Assembly: GCF_003259255.1 (NCBI RefSeq)
Contig: NZ_QGOL01000009.1
Coordinates: 186,001-250,000, forward strand
Reading direction: 5' to 3'
DNA length: 64,000 bases
Source of the DNA: Algoriphagus litoralis
GTDB lineage: Bacteria > Bacteroidota > Bacteroidia > Cytophagales > Cyclobacteriaceae
A program made the position numbers and the translations under genes. The first letter of the stretch is position 1. The number at the start of each line of letters is the position of its first letter. The notes under the pieces are model-generated. The model had not been told where the DNA came from and did not search any database. It saw only the letters and a program-made list of their open reading frames with translations. Below are positions 37,072 through 45,326 of this stretch, in pieces.

Positions 37072-38199
37072 TTATACCAATAACTTAAACTTTTTCCCAG
37101 GCAAGGACTTTACAATTCCCTCAAATTCAAGTGATAAAAGTCTGGACGAAAGCAACCCCAATGGAATCTCAGTCAAAAAGCTGATTTGATCGATTTCGGA
37201 TTCTCCTTTTTCCAAAAGCAACTTCAAGATTGCCGTATCTTCTTCATCCCGTCCATTCAAATCGAGGATAGGCTTTTTGGTTTTTTCTTCTCCTGGCTTA
37301 CTCCAAAACAAAGCCTCGGCGATATCATTTGGACCGGTGTAAATCGAGGCTTTCATTTTTCGAATTAATTGATTACAGCCTTCAGAAAAAGGAGATTGGA
37401 GGTTTCCCGGAACCGCAAATACGTCTTTGTTGTAGCTGTAAGCAATCTCTGCTGTAATCAAAGCACCTCCTTTTTCCGCTGCTTCCACCACAATCAATGC
37501 ATCCGAAAGACTAGCGATGATCCGATTTCTAGCAGGAAAATTTCCAGGTACCATGATACTTCCCGGAGCATATTCACTTATGAGTAGTCCAGTTTCTTGA
37601 AGCTGATCGGCTGTCTTCTTATGGACGGCAGGATAGACTTGTGTGATTGGCGAACCCATCACCGCCATTGTAGGAAGGCCAACTTGAAGTGCTGCACGAT
37701 GCGCCTCGATGTCGATCCCATAGGCCAAACCAGAAATGATTATCGGTTGATAGGGAAGGAGGTCTTCTACGATTTTACGTGTAATCGCTTTGCCGTATGC
37801 GGTTGCACTGCGGGTACCGACGATGCCGACACTTCGCTCAAAATTGAGATCCCCATTTCCCTGAGTGAAGAGAATAACCGGCCCGTCTTCTTGCATTTTC
37901 AGACGGGAAGGAAACTGGGGATCAGTTGATATCAGGATTTTAAAGCCCTTTTTCAGGCTGAGGTTTACCAGTTCATCCGCTTTTTCCAGCAGGGAAGTAG
38001 CCTGCTGCTGGATAGATAAAAGTTTGTCTCCAACCCTAGGGATTTTGGATGCTTTGCCTTTAGTGAGCGTAAAAAATCCTCGTGCAGATCCACTGTAAGC
38101 TAAAATTGCTTTAAAAATACCAGGACCGACTTTTGGGGCTAGTGATAGTGCAAGGTGATACCGGAGGTTTTCAGGATCCGTTTCGGGTTTTGAGTTCAT
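37072..38199 (-). CDS. dprA: DNA processing protein DprA
   Basis: 375 residues. The N-terminal SAM-like helical region is followed by the Rossmann core: SVGIVGTRSATAYG, ISGLAYGIDIEAHRAAL and VPGNFPARNRIIASLSDALIVVEA. A C-terminal winged-helix-like domain covers the last 70 residues. DprA loads RecA onto single-stranded DNA that enters during natural transformation. It overlaps the MerR-type gene upstream by 29 bp, an unusually deep overlap. Confidence 0.93.
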   Translation of the reverse strand: MNSKPETDPENLRYHLALSLAPKVGPGIFKAILAYSGSARGFFTLTKGKASKIPRVGDKLLSIQQQATSLLEKADELVNLSLKKGFKILISTDPQFPSRLKMQEDGPVILFTQGNGDLNFERSVGIVGTRSATAYGKAITRKIVEDLLPYQPIIISGLAYGIDIEAHRAALQVGLPTMAVMGSPITQVYPAVHKKTADQLQETGLLISEYAPGSIMVPGNFPARNRIIASLSDALIVVEAAEKGGALITAEIAYSYNKDVFAVPGNLQSPFSEGCNQLIRKMKASIYTGPNDIAEALFWSKPGEEKTKKPILDLNGRDEEDTAILKLLLEKGESEIDQISFLTEIPLGLLSSRLLSLEFEGIVKSLPGKKFKLLV

Positions 38200-38524
38200 T
38201 CTTCAGATTGATTAAAAAGTCCTTGATTTCCTGAAGTTTCTGGACTGCGGCTACTTTGTCAAAGCCTTGAGTTTTGCCGGAAGCGATGACTTCCTGAGCT
38301 CCCTGAAGGGTGTATCCTTTTTCTTTGACAAGGTGATAGACGTATCTGATCTTTTGGATGTCATCTTTGGTATAGCGGCGGTTACCTTTTTTGTCCTTTT
38401 TTGGTCGAATGATATCAAACTCACCCTCCCAATAACGGATCAATGAAGGCGCCACTTTGAACATTTCCCCGACTTCCCCGATGGAATAATATTTCTTTTC
38501 TATTTCACGCTCTTTGTACGGCAC
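38171..38524 (-). CDS. MerR-family transcriptional regulator
   Basis: 117 residues. The winged helix-turn-helix is YYSIGEVGEMFKVAPSLIRY with the wing at RPKKDKKGNRRYTKDD. A short dimerisation helix follows, without extra cysteines for a metal site. The small size and this RxYxxxD pattern are typical of the Bacteroidota MerR subgroup. It sits directly upstream of dprA with a 29-bp overlap, so it may govern the same operon. Confidence 0.9.
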   Translation of the reverse strand: MPYKEREIEKKYYSIGEVGEMFKVAPSLIRYWEGEFDIIRPKKDKKGNRRYTKDDIQKIRYVYHLVKEKGYTLQGAQEVIASGKTQGFDKVAAVQKLQEIKDFLINLKNELKTRNGS

Positions 38525-38541
38525 AGGTCTTAATTTTTTGT

Positions 38542-38573
38542 AACCCTCCGGTGGTTCAATTCTTTGGAGGGTT
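38542..38573. repeat. inverted repeat in MerR/dprA leader
   Basis: Arms AACCCTCC (38542-38549) and GGAGGGTT (38566-38573), 16-base spacer. It lies 18 bp upstream of the MerR start, between it and rsmE. No U tract follows on the minus strand, so it is more likely an operator or leader structure than a terminator. Confidence 0.45.
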
Positions 38574-38660
38574 GGTTTTTCTTGCTATATATCTAAGTTA
38601 AAAAATTGCTTGATTACTTCAAGGGTTACTTTAAGAGCCAAAGATAAAAGAACGCATTTT

Positions 38661-39365
38661 TCAGCGATTTAGTACTTGAATCATCTGAACTGCAGCCAAT
38701 CCGGCAGTCTCTGTTCGAAGTCTGCTTTTTCCCAGTGATACCGGTTCAAAGCCCGCCTCCAGTGCTTCTTGAATCTCTTTTGGATCAAAATCACCCTCAG
38801 GGCCGATCAGAATAAGATACTTTCCGCCAGGTTTGGCTACATCTAATAGATGGTTTTCATGAGCTTCATCCACATAAGCGATGAATTTTTGAAAATCTTC
38901 AAATTCCTTCGAATGGATTAATTTAGAAAGTTTGGTTGTCTGATGTAACCTAGGAATCCGGTACTTCAAACTCTGCTTACAGGCTGAAATTACCTTTTTG
39001 TGCAGTCGATCCGTCTTCAAAAAGCTGCGCTCAGAATTCATCGTCTCCAAAAGGGTTAATTCGTGAAATCCAATCTCGGTGATTTTCTCCACCATCCATT
39101 CCATGCGATCCGGACTTTTGGTTGGAGCAATGGCGAGATGAATCTGAAAGGAGTCATTGGGTACTTCACTTGAGGCGAGTACTTTCAGGCTTGTTTTCTT
39201 TTGATTTGCTTCCAAAATCACACAATCAAAGACCATTCCTCTACCATCTGTGAGCCGGATCTGATCGCCTTGTTTTTTGCGCAGCACTTTCACGAGATGA
39301 CGAGATTCTTCTTCGTCAAGGTGCGTGATGGGTAAGTCTATTTTTTCCTGAAAGAAAAGCTGCAT
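38661..39365 (-). CDS. rsmE: 16S rRNA (uracil-1498-N3)-methyltransferase
   Basis: 234 residues from the ATG at 39365. An earlier ATG at 39407 would run through the deaD terminator and is rejected. A PUA-like N-terminal domain (HLVKVLRKKQGDQIRLTDG) precedes a SPOUT knot with LIGPEGDFDPKEI and SLGKSRLRTETAGLAAV. It methylates the ribosomal decoding region, using SAM as the methyl donor. Confidence 0.93.
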   Translation of the reverse strand: MQLFFQEKIDLPITHLDEEESRHLVKVLRKKQGDQIRLTDGRGMVFDCVILEANQKKTSLKVLASSEVPNDSFQIHLAIAPTKSPDRMEWMVEKITEIGFHELTLLETMNSERSFLKTDRLHKKVISACKQSLKYRIPRLHQTTKLSKLIHSKEFEDFQKFIAYVDEAHENHLLDVAKPGGKYLILIGPEGDFDPKEIQEALEAGFEPVSLGKSRLRTETAGLAAVQMIQVLNR

Positions 39366-39389
39366 GCTAAAACTGAAAGTTGAAGACAC

Positions 39390-39420
39390 AAAAAAAGCAC
39401 ATTTCAATGAAGAAATGTGC
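39390..39420 (-). terminator. terminator after DEAD-box helicase gene
   Basis: Arms GCACATTT (39397-39404) and AAATGTGC (39413-39420), 8-base loop, with an A tract on the plus strand (U tract on minus). It lies 29 bp past the helicase stop. Confidence 0.82.
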
Positions 39421-39448
39421 CTTTAAACCTAATTAACCTTAAACCAAA

Positions 39449-41278
39449 TTAACCTTTAGAAATTTCCATGTTGACGGACTTTCCTTTGATGGTGTTGTTC
39501 TTCATGACTCGGATTACATGTTCCGCGTCTTTCTGAGGTACATCCACAAAAGAGAAGTTATCAAAGATGTCGATGCCACCGATGCTTTTGCCCGGTACGC
39601 CAGTTTCTCCTGCGATTGCACCTACGATATCGTTAGGACGGATTCTGTCTTTATTTCCAAGATTTAAGAACAAACGAGTCATGTTAGCATCACGAGTACG
39701 TTCTTCTCTTGGTCCTCTTCTTTCGAATTCTCTAGGAGCACCACCTTCTTTGCGATCTCCGAATCTTCCACCACGCTCGCCACCTCTTTCGAAACGACCA
39801 CCGCTTTCTCTTTCGCCACGTCCGAATCGGTCAGAACCACCTCTTTCGCCACGACCGAAACGATCACCACGACCTCCGTCTCTTGATCCATCTCTTCTTC
39901 GATCTCCACCACCGAATGATTCGATGCCGAAATCTTGCTCTTTCATTTCTTTCACGGTTTCACCCATGTTCATTTTGATCAAGCCTAAAGCGATCTGCTC
40001 GATAGTCAAACCTTCGGTCAACATCTGACCGATAGTTGCTTCAAAAAGCTGATTATCTTCATCGACCGCCAAGGTTCTGTATACATCTTTGACCAATTGA
40101 GCCTTTTTCAGCTCAACCAATTCTGATACAGAGGGAGGGGTCATTTTATTGATAGTAGCCTTGGTATAACGCTCCAAGTCTCTAAGTTTCATCGTTTCTC
40201 TGCGACCGGTGATAAAAGTGATCGCTGTTCCTGACTTGCCGGCACGGCCAGTACGACCGATTCTGTGTACATAATATTCTTCGTCCAAAGGTAGATCGTA
40301 GTTGAATACTGCCTCTACATTGTCCACGTCTATACCACGAGCTGCCACGTCAGTAGCTACCAATACTGAGCAAAGTCCTTTGCGGAATTTGTTCATTACT
40401 TTATCCCGCTGAGCCTGGGACAGGTCACCGTGAAGTGCCTCTGCCAAGATTCCTCTCGCTCCGAGACTTTCAGTCACCTCATCTGTCATCCGCTTAGTGT
40501 TACAGAACACTACGCTCAAGGCGTAATTGTTGATGTTCATCAAGCGAGTCATTAATTCCATTTTCAAAGAAGGTTTTACTTCATAGTAAACCTGCTCGAT
40601 TTTAGAAACAGTCAACTCGTTTTTGGCGACTTTAATGATTTCTGGATTAGTCTGATACTTTCTGGTCAAATCCATGATTGGTTTAGCCATAGTTGCAGAG
40701 AAAAAGACGGTCTGTCTTTCCTGTGGCATTCCGGATAGGATTGCTTCGATATCGTCTCTGAAGCCCATATCCAGCATTTCGTCAGCCTCATCCAAAACGA
40801 TGATTCCAATGCTGTCAAGCTTCAAAGTGCCTCTGTTAATGTGATCCTGCACACGACCAGGGGTACCAACCACGATCTGCACTCCTTTGCGAAGGACTCG
40901 GATCTGACGGTCTATTGATTCACCACCGTATATCGCCACAGAGTTGATTCCTCTATGGTACTTGGATAGTTTTTGGATTTCTCCTTCTACCTGTACTGCT
41001 AGTTCACGGGTTGGACAAAGGATGATGGCCTGTGGCTTGTTCAAATCCGAGTCGACAAGATCGATGATTGGAATTGCAAAAGCTGCAGTTTTACCCGTTC
41101 CGGTTTGAGCCTGACCGATAAGATCGCGTCCTTCCAAAACGAAAGGAATAGCCTGTGATTGAATTGGGGAAGGGGTTGTATAACCCATCTCTTCCACGGC
41201 CCGTAAGATTTCTACCGAAATCCCCAGGTCTGAGAATTGTGTTGTTTCCATGAATGTTTCCTTACTTTTTCTTGCCAT
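39449..41278 (-). CDS. DEAD-box RNA helicase, DeaD/CsdA-like
   Basis: 609 residues. All motifs are visible: Q motif region FSDLGIS, motif I AQTGTGKT, PTRELAVQ, TPGRV, VLDEADEMLDMGF, the SAT motif and HRIGRTGRAG. Residues about 455-525 form an Arg/Gly/Asp-rich low-complexity tail, followed by a DbpA/CsdA-type RNA-binding domain to the end. Such helicases remodel rRNA and mRNA and are often cold-induced. The ATG at 41278 has AGGAGT six bases upstream; a second ATG at 41251 is also possible. The promoter at 41352 gives a leader of about 65 bases. Confidence 0.92.
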   Translation of the reverse strand: MARKSKETFMETTQFSDLGISVEILRAVEEMGYTTPSPIQSQAIPFVLEGRDLIGQAQTGTGKTAAFAIPIIDLVDSDLNKPQAIILCPTRELAVQVEGEIQKLSKYHRGINSVAIYGGESIDRQIRVLRKGVQIVVGTPGRVQDHINRGTLKLDSIGIIVLDEADEMLDMGFRDDIEAILSGMPQERQTVFFSATMAKPIMDLTRKYQTNPEIIKVAKNELTVSKIEQVYYEVKPSLKMELMTRLMNINNYALSVVFCNTKRMTDEVTESLGARGILAEALHGDLSQAQRDKVMNKFRKGLCSVLVATDVAARGIDVDNVEAVFNYDLPLDEEYYVHRIGRTGRAGKSGTAITFITGRRETMKLRDLERYTKATINKMTPPSVSELVELKKAQLVKDVYRTLAVDEDNQLFEATIGQMLTEGLTIEQIALGLIKMNMGETVKEMKEQDFGIESFGGGDRRRDGSRDGGRGDRFGRGERGGSDRFGRGERESGGRFERGGERGGRFGDRKEGGAPREFERRGPREERTRDANMTRLFLNLGNKDRIRPNDIVGAIAGETGVPGKSIGGIDIFDNFSFVDVPQKDAEHVIRVMKNNTIKGKSVNMEISKG

Positions 41279-41351
41279 GTACTCCTAAATCCCAGACAAG
41301 CGACAGTAAGGATTCACGGCACGAAAAATAGCTACGTCAAAATTGACGATG

Positions 41352-41382
41352 CAAAAGTAGGATTAATAAATTGGAATTGCAA
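41352..41382 (-). promoter_or_regulatory. predicted promoter of the helicase gene
   Basis: On the minus strand: TTG, a 20-bp spacer, TACTTTTG. A full match to the Bacteroidota -33/-7 consensus, about 75 bp before the ATG. Confidence 0.7.
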
Positions 41383-41500
41383 GACAGGATGCAAAGATTT
41401 TAGAATAATCTTAATGATTGAAGTGCCAAAAACAAAATAAATTTGGTTTCAATCGATTTCGGAAGTCAGTAAGGGCGATTTGTTCTGCTGAAAAAAAATT

Positions 41501-41830
41501 CTAAGAAATTAATCTAATAATAGCATTAACGACCTTAATTCTCATTGCTTGTGTAATTTGGCCTACCTTATAATTAATGATCGATTGATCGGCAGTAAAA
41601 AGTTTATTAGGTCGAATGTTACTTGATTTGAATAATTCTCCTTCTATAATTTCGCTTTCAGGCAATTCCAAAGCCCAAGTATCTTTGATGGATTTGGATG
41701 TAATCTGACAAAGTAAATAATCTCCATTTTCCGCATAGGCTATGACTAAAGCTGGTCTTCTTTTGGTTGAACTAAGGTCAGAAAATGGAAAATTTACAGC
41801 AACAATATCGCCTTTCACAAATCCTTCCAT
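41501..41830 (-). CDS. PemK/MazF-like mRNA interferase toxin
   Basis: 109 residues from the ATG at 41830. The N-terminal strand GDIVAVNFPFSDLSSTKRRPALVI is the MazF/PemK signature, with the catalytic Arg/Lys region, and a QITSKSI segment follows. MazF-like enzymes cut mRNA at short sequence motifs. A longer start at 41857 would overlap the antitoxin more and is not needed. It overlaps the antitoxin stop by 16 bp. Confidence 0.85.
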   Translation of the reverse strand: MEGFVKGDIVAVNFPFSDLSSTKRRPALVIAYAENGDYLLCQITSKSIKDTWALELPESEIIEGELFKSSNIRPNKLFTADQSIINYKVGQITQAMRIKVVNAIIRLIS

Positions 41831-42030
41831 GCCGCTTCCTCTTCTTTTGATAACCAATCTTTTGCTAAAGTTTTTTCTGATAGCCTATACGTTTCAAAAG
41901 GTTCGCTTACCTCATCTTTAGAAAGTTCGGATTCTAGAAATGAATAAATTTCTTTTTTTTCCTGATTGGAAAGTTTGCTTAATGACTTTAATAAGTCTTC
42001 TAAAGAGATATTTAGTGCTAGTGTAGTCAT
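41815..42030 (-). CDS. small antitoxin partner of the PemK-like toxin
   Basis: 71 acidic residues. A helical N-terminus (ISLEDLLKSLSKLSNQEKKE) and an E/D/K-rich C-terminal tail end in WKDL. No classical DNA-binding motif is obvious, so it may bind DNA only weakly or not at all. It is assigned by its position before and overlapping the toxin. Confidence 0.7.
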   Translation of the reverse strand: MTTLALNISLEDLLKSLSKLSNQEKKEIYSFLESELSKDEVSEPFETYRLSEKTLAKDWLSKEEEAAWKDL

Positions 42031-42125
42031 AAGCTAAAGTTAAGTTTTATCTAGTTAAAAAATTGATTTTTAGGCTATGAAGAAATTTGAAGAAATGTAA
42101 AATCTTCAAATCTTCCAATTTCCAA

Positions 42126-42917
42126 TCACAAAAAAGACCGATCCTGACTCGCTTCTTTAGCCATATCCTCTGCTAGCTCTTTGCCCAAATACTGATCAAT
42201 CAGTCCATGACCAACATATAGTAAGGGAGTCAAAAGAATCGCAACGGTGAACTTGTAAATGTAATTTATCAAACCAACTGCGATGATCTGGCTGATACTC
42301 CAATTACCAAAGACATAAAACGCAATCCCAAGTACTACAAAAGAATCAATAAACTGGGAAACCAAGGTTGAACCCGTAGCCCGAAGCCAAATCATCTTTG
42401 GTCCTGTAACAGCACGAAGGTGTTGAAAAACAAACACATCAATCAATTGGCCTAAAAGAAAAGCTGTGAGCGAGCCGATGATTATTCCCAACCCTTGTCT
42501 GAAAATCGTGTTGAAAGCATAACTGATGTCAAAGCCTTCGCCTGTCGGAGTCTGAGAATTAACATCAAGCCAAAAGTCAGCTGGTGCCAAAACCGTGACC
42601 AGACTAATGACCAAGAAAACATAGGCGATCAATCCGGCTGTAATGAAGCTGATCTTCCGCACTCCTTTTTTTCCAAAATATTCATTGATTATATCCGTCG
42701 TAATAAATACAATCGGCCAAATCACTGCTCCGGCAGTCAGGTTAAAATCAAGCACGAATTCTCCAAAAAATGTCCAGTTGACGGGGTCAAGTCCCAGCGT
42801 TTTTTCTGCAGAAAAAATTTTTACACCAATGATCTCAGCAAGTATGGCATTGGTTAAGAAGATTGATCCAAGAATAATAAATAGGTTGGTCTTACGCGTC
42901 TGTTGAAGTTGATTCAT
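42126..42917 (-). CDS. queuosine precursor transporter, YhhQ family
   Basis: 263 residues with six or seven hydrophobic helices. The conserved segments VFITTDIINEYFGKKGVRKI, a Q-L-I-D-V-F-V-F box and TLVSQFIDSFVVLGIAFY match the VUT/YhhQ family, which imports preQ0 or preQ1 for tRNA queuosine synthesis. It lies 9 bp downstream of rnz and could be co-transcribed. No queuosine synthesis gene is seen in the window. Confidence 0.88.
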   Translation of the reverse strand: MNQLQQTRKTNLFIILGSIFLTNAILAEIIGVKIFSAEKTLGLDPVNWTFFGEFVLDFNLTAGAVIWPIVFITTDIINEYFGKKGVRKISFITAGLIAYVFLVISLVTVLAPADFWLDVNSQTPTGEGFDISYAFNTIFRQGLGIIIGSLTAFLLGQLIDVFVFQHLRAVTGPKMIWLRATGSTLVSQFIDSFVVLGIAFYVFGNWSISQIIAVGLINYIYKFTVAILLTPLLYVGHGLIDQYLGKELAEDMAKEASQDRSFL

Positions 42918-42926
42918 TGGTCAGGT

Positions 42927-43850
42927 TCAGGGCAAAATAGCATACGTTTTTCCTTCTTCACTCAACTCAGTTTCGGCAAAAACGGTTTTTGCCTCTTCCA
43001 GCATTTCTCTCAAATCCACATATCTCGATGAGAAATGTCCTAAAAGTAATGATTTTGCTTTCAGAAGATTAGCCATTTCCCCAGCTTGTTTTGCGGTGCT
43101 GTGAAAAGTCACAACTGCCCGAGCAGCATCCAATTCCATGAAGGTAGATTCATGATAGAGCAGGGTTGGTTTCTGAATATACCTTGCAAGTTTAGGTTCG
43201 TAGCAGGTGTCCGAGCAAAAGGCATAACTACGCATTGGCAAAAGCGGTAGAGTATACTCTTCTACTAGATAGCGGTCTCCATTTTCATCAACAAAGTCAT
43301 GTCCATTTCTAAGGCTTTGAATGGCCGCGAGTGGGATTCTTTTTTCCTGTAGTTTTTCTTTTCTCAGATTCCGAGGCCCTTCTTTTTCTGAAATTAAAAA
43401 ACCTGTAGTAGGAAGTCGATGTGTCAGCGGAAAGCTGTGAACTGAAAATCTAGGATGGTCCAACAAGAGATTCAATCCGTCCGGTTTGGTTTCAACAAAG
43501 GTGAGGGGAAAGGTCAGCTTGGTATTGCTCCAGCGGAATTGAGTCGTAATGATTTCGTCCAGGCCTTTGGGGCCAAAAATGGTGAGCGGTTTGGTCCTCT
43601 TGGAAAGGTTGTAACTAGACAAGACTCCCATTAGCCCCAGGTAATGATCTCCATGAAGATGGGAAATAAAAATGTGAGCAATCCTGGAAGATTTTACCCG
43701 GAATTTGCGCATCTGGATCTGCGTGCCTTCTCCACAATCCAGTAATAAACACTCCTGCCCAAATCTAACGACTTGGGCAGTGTGATTTCTTCCATGAACT
43801 GGGATGGAAGAGGTATTTCCTAAAACTGTAACTTCAAAATCAGGGATCAA
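42927..43850 (-). CDS. rnz: ribonuclease Z
   Basis: 307 residues. The metallo-beta-lactamase core HLHGDHYLGL holds the zinc ligands, preceded by LLLDCGEGTQIQ. Further ligands are in FCSDTCYEP, a YHESTF strand and GHFSSRY. It cleaves the 3' trailer from pre-tRNA. The start is a TTG that overlaps the STAS gene stop as TTGA, so translation is coupled; no ATG is available nearby. The family start pattern (EVTVLGNTS) supports this choice. Confidence 0.93.
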   Translation of the reverse strand: MIPDFEVTVLGNTSSIPVHGRNHTAQVVRFGQECLLLDCGEGTQIQMRKFRVKSSRIAHIFISHLHGDHYLGLMGVLSSYNLSKRTKPLTIFGPKGLDEIITTQFRWSNTKLTFPLTFVETKPDGLNLLLDHPRFSVHSFPLTHRLPTTGFLISEKEGPRNLRKEKLQEKRIPLAAIQSLRNGHDFVDENGDRYLVEEYTLPLLPMRSYAFCSDTCYEPKLARYIQKPTLLYHESTFMELDAARAVVTFHSTAKQAGEMANLLKAKSLLLGHFSSRYVDLREMLEEAKTVFAETELSEEGKTYAILP

Positions 43851-44224
43851 GCCTCTTCTTCGTCTTCGCCTCCCTCAATTTCATGAATGAAAATGGCCTC
43901 ACCAGCTTCTTCAAGTGTATTAACAAGGTTCAGCTTTTTATCGAGCATGGAGATTTTCAATAATTTCATCACATGATCCTGAACGCCGGAAATGATAAAA
44001 ATACCACCATTTCGACCGAATTCACGATCACCGACCAGCAACGCACTTAATCCGCTGGAGTCAACATATTTCACTTGACTCATGTCCAATACTATATTGG
44101 AGTATCCTTCTGCATGAATGGTCAGTAATTCTGACTTCAACTTTGGTGCGAGTAGGGAATCGATTTTCTCTTCTAATGGAGCAAACACCACGTATTGCTC
44201 TTTTTTATCAATAGTGTATTTCAT
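43847..44224 (-). CDS. STAS-domain anti-sigma factor antagonist
   Basis: 125 residues from the ATG at 44224; an earlier ATG at 44284 adds 20 poorly conserved residues. The STAS fold has VLDMSQVKYVDSSGLSALL with the phosphorylatable Ser, and LLKISMLDKKL afterwards. Such proteins release sigma factors or act in partner-switching circuits when dephosphorylated. No anti-sigma kinase gene is adjacent. Its stop overlaps the rnz TTG start by 4 bp. Confidence 0.88.
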   Translation of the reverse strand: MKYTIDKKEQYVVFAPLEEKIDSLLAPKLKSELLTIHAEGYSNIVLDMSQVKYVDSSGLSALLVGDREFGRNGGIFIISGVQDHVMKLLKISMLDKKLNLVNTLEEAGEAIFIHEIEGGEDEEEA

Positions 44225-44326
44225 CTGTATTGTTTGTGTTTTTCTGTGGTCTGAAGAAGTGCCTGGAATACGCTTCATTTTCATAAGGAAGCTAACCGTC
44301 GGGCATTTCTGGTTTAGGTATAGTTT

Positions 44327-45268
44327 TTATTGGCTCAAATGCGCCAAAATCGCATTTTCTATTCTTGATTCGATGTTTTGTATGTCTCCTTTGACAAATT
44401 TATCTCCGGTGATCTTTTCGAACAGCTCAATATAGCGATCAGAGATGCTTTCTACAATTTCATCGGTCATTTCAGGCACAGTTTGTCCATCTTTTCCCTG
44501 AAATCCATTCGCAATCAACCATTGTCTGACAAACTCTTTAGATAACTGCTTTTGGGCAATTCCGTTTGCCTGATTTTCTTCGTAGGAGTCTGCGTAGAAA
44601 TATCTGGATGAATCCGGAGTATGGATTTCGTCAATCAACAAAATCTCATCACCAAACTTCCCGAACTCATACTTGGTGTCGACTAATATCAAGCCCTTGG
44701 CTTTGGCCATTTCCTGTCCGCGCTGAAAGAGTGCTCGAGTATATTTTTCTAAAATCAGGTAATCTTCTTCACTTACGATTCCTTTAGCAAGAATTTCCGC
44801 TCTTGAGATGTCTTCATCATGTCCTTCGGAAGCTTTGGTAGTAGGGGTAATGATTGGAGTAGGGAAAGGGTCATTTTCACGGAGCCCTTCTGGCATCTCC
44901 ACACCACAGAGTGTACGTTTTCCAGCTTTATATTCTCGGGCTGCATGACCTGCCAAATATCCTCGGATGACCATTTCCACTTTGAAAGGCTCGCACCGCT
45001 TTCCTATGGTCACGCTTGGATCCGGTGTAGCAGTGACCCAATTTGGGACTATAGCAGCTGTGGCTTTTAGAAAACCGGCAGCAATTTGATTCAATACCTG
45101 ACCTTTGAATGGAATGGCTCTTGGCAATACTACATCAAATGCAGAAATCCGGTCGGATGCTACTACAACCAGTTCCTTCTCAAAGATATAGACGTCTCGA
45201 ACCTTTCCTTTGTAAAAACCCACCTGATTGGGGAAGTTGAAATGGGTTTCCTTGATGGCGTTGCTCAT
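44327..45268 (-). CDS. purC: SAICAR synthetase
   Basis: Purine biosynthesis enzyme joining CAIR with aspartate. 313 residues, slightly longer than the E. coli form and of the Bacteroidota/yeast-like type. The ATP site is [20 protein letters not shown], with [16 protein letters not shown], then [17 protein letters not shown] and [15 protein letters not shown]. It stands alone, between the STAS and MORN genes on the same strand. Confidence 0.94.
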   Translation of the reverse strand: MSNAIKETHFNFPNQVGFYKGKVRDVYIFEKELVVVASDRISAFDVVLPRAIPFKGQVLNQIAAGFLKATAAIVPNWVTATPDPSVTIGKRCEPFKVEMVIRGYLAGHAAREYKAGKRTLCGVEMPEGLRENDPFPTPIITPTTKASEGHDEDISRAEILAKGIVSEEDYLILEKYTRALFQRGQEMAKAKGLILVDTKYEFGKFGDEILLIDEIHTPDSSRYFYADSYEENQANGIAQKQLSKEFVRQWLIANGFQGKDGQTVPEMTDEIVESISDRYIELFEKITGDKFVKGDIQNIESRIENAILAHLSQ

Positions 45269-45326
45269 GTGAAAATCGTTTCGGCAAAAATAGAAAAATG
45301 ACTTTCCTATGCGGTAGACTTACAGG

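Noticed and set aside
39366-39407. Extended N-terminus for rsmE
   Set aside because: It would be encoded inside the helicase gene's terminator hairpin and does not match the family start.
39769-39880. Possible CRISPR-like repeats
   Set aside because: The apparent repetition is codon-level repeats of Arg/Gly/Asp in the helicase tail, without equal spacers.
39567-40028. 153-codon plus-strand frame opposite the helicase tail
   Set aside because: It is the antisense of the repetitive Arg/Gly coding region, and its Ser/Pro/Arg-rich composition is what that antisense produces.
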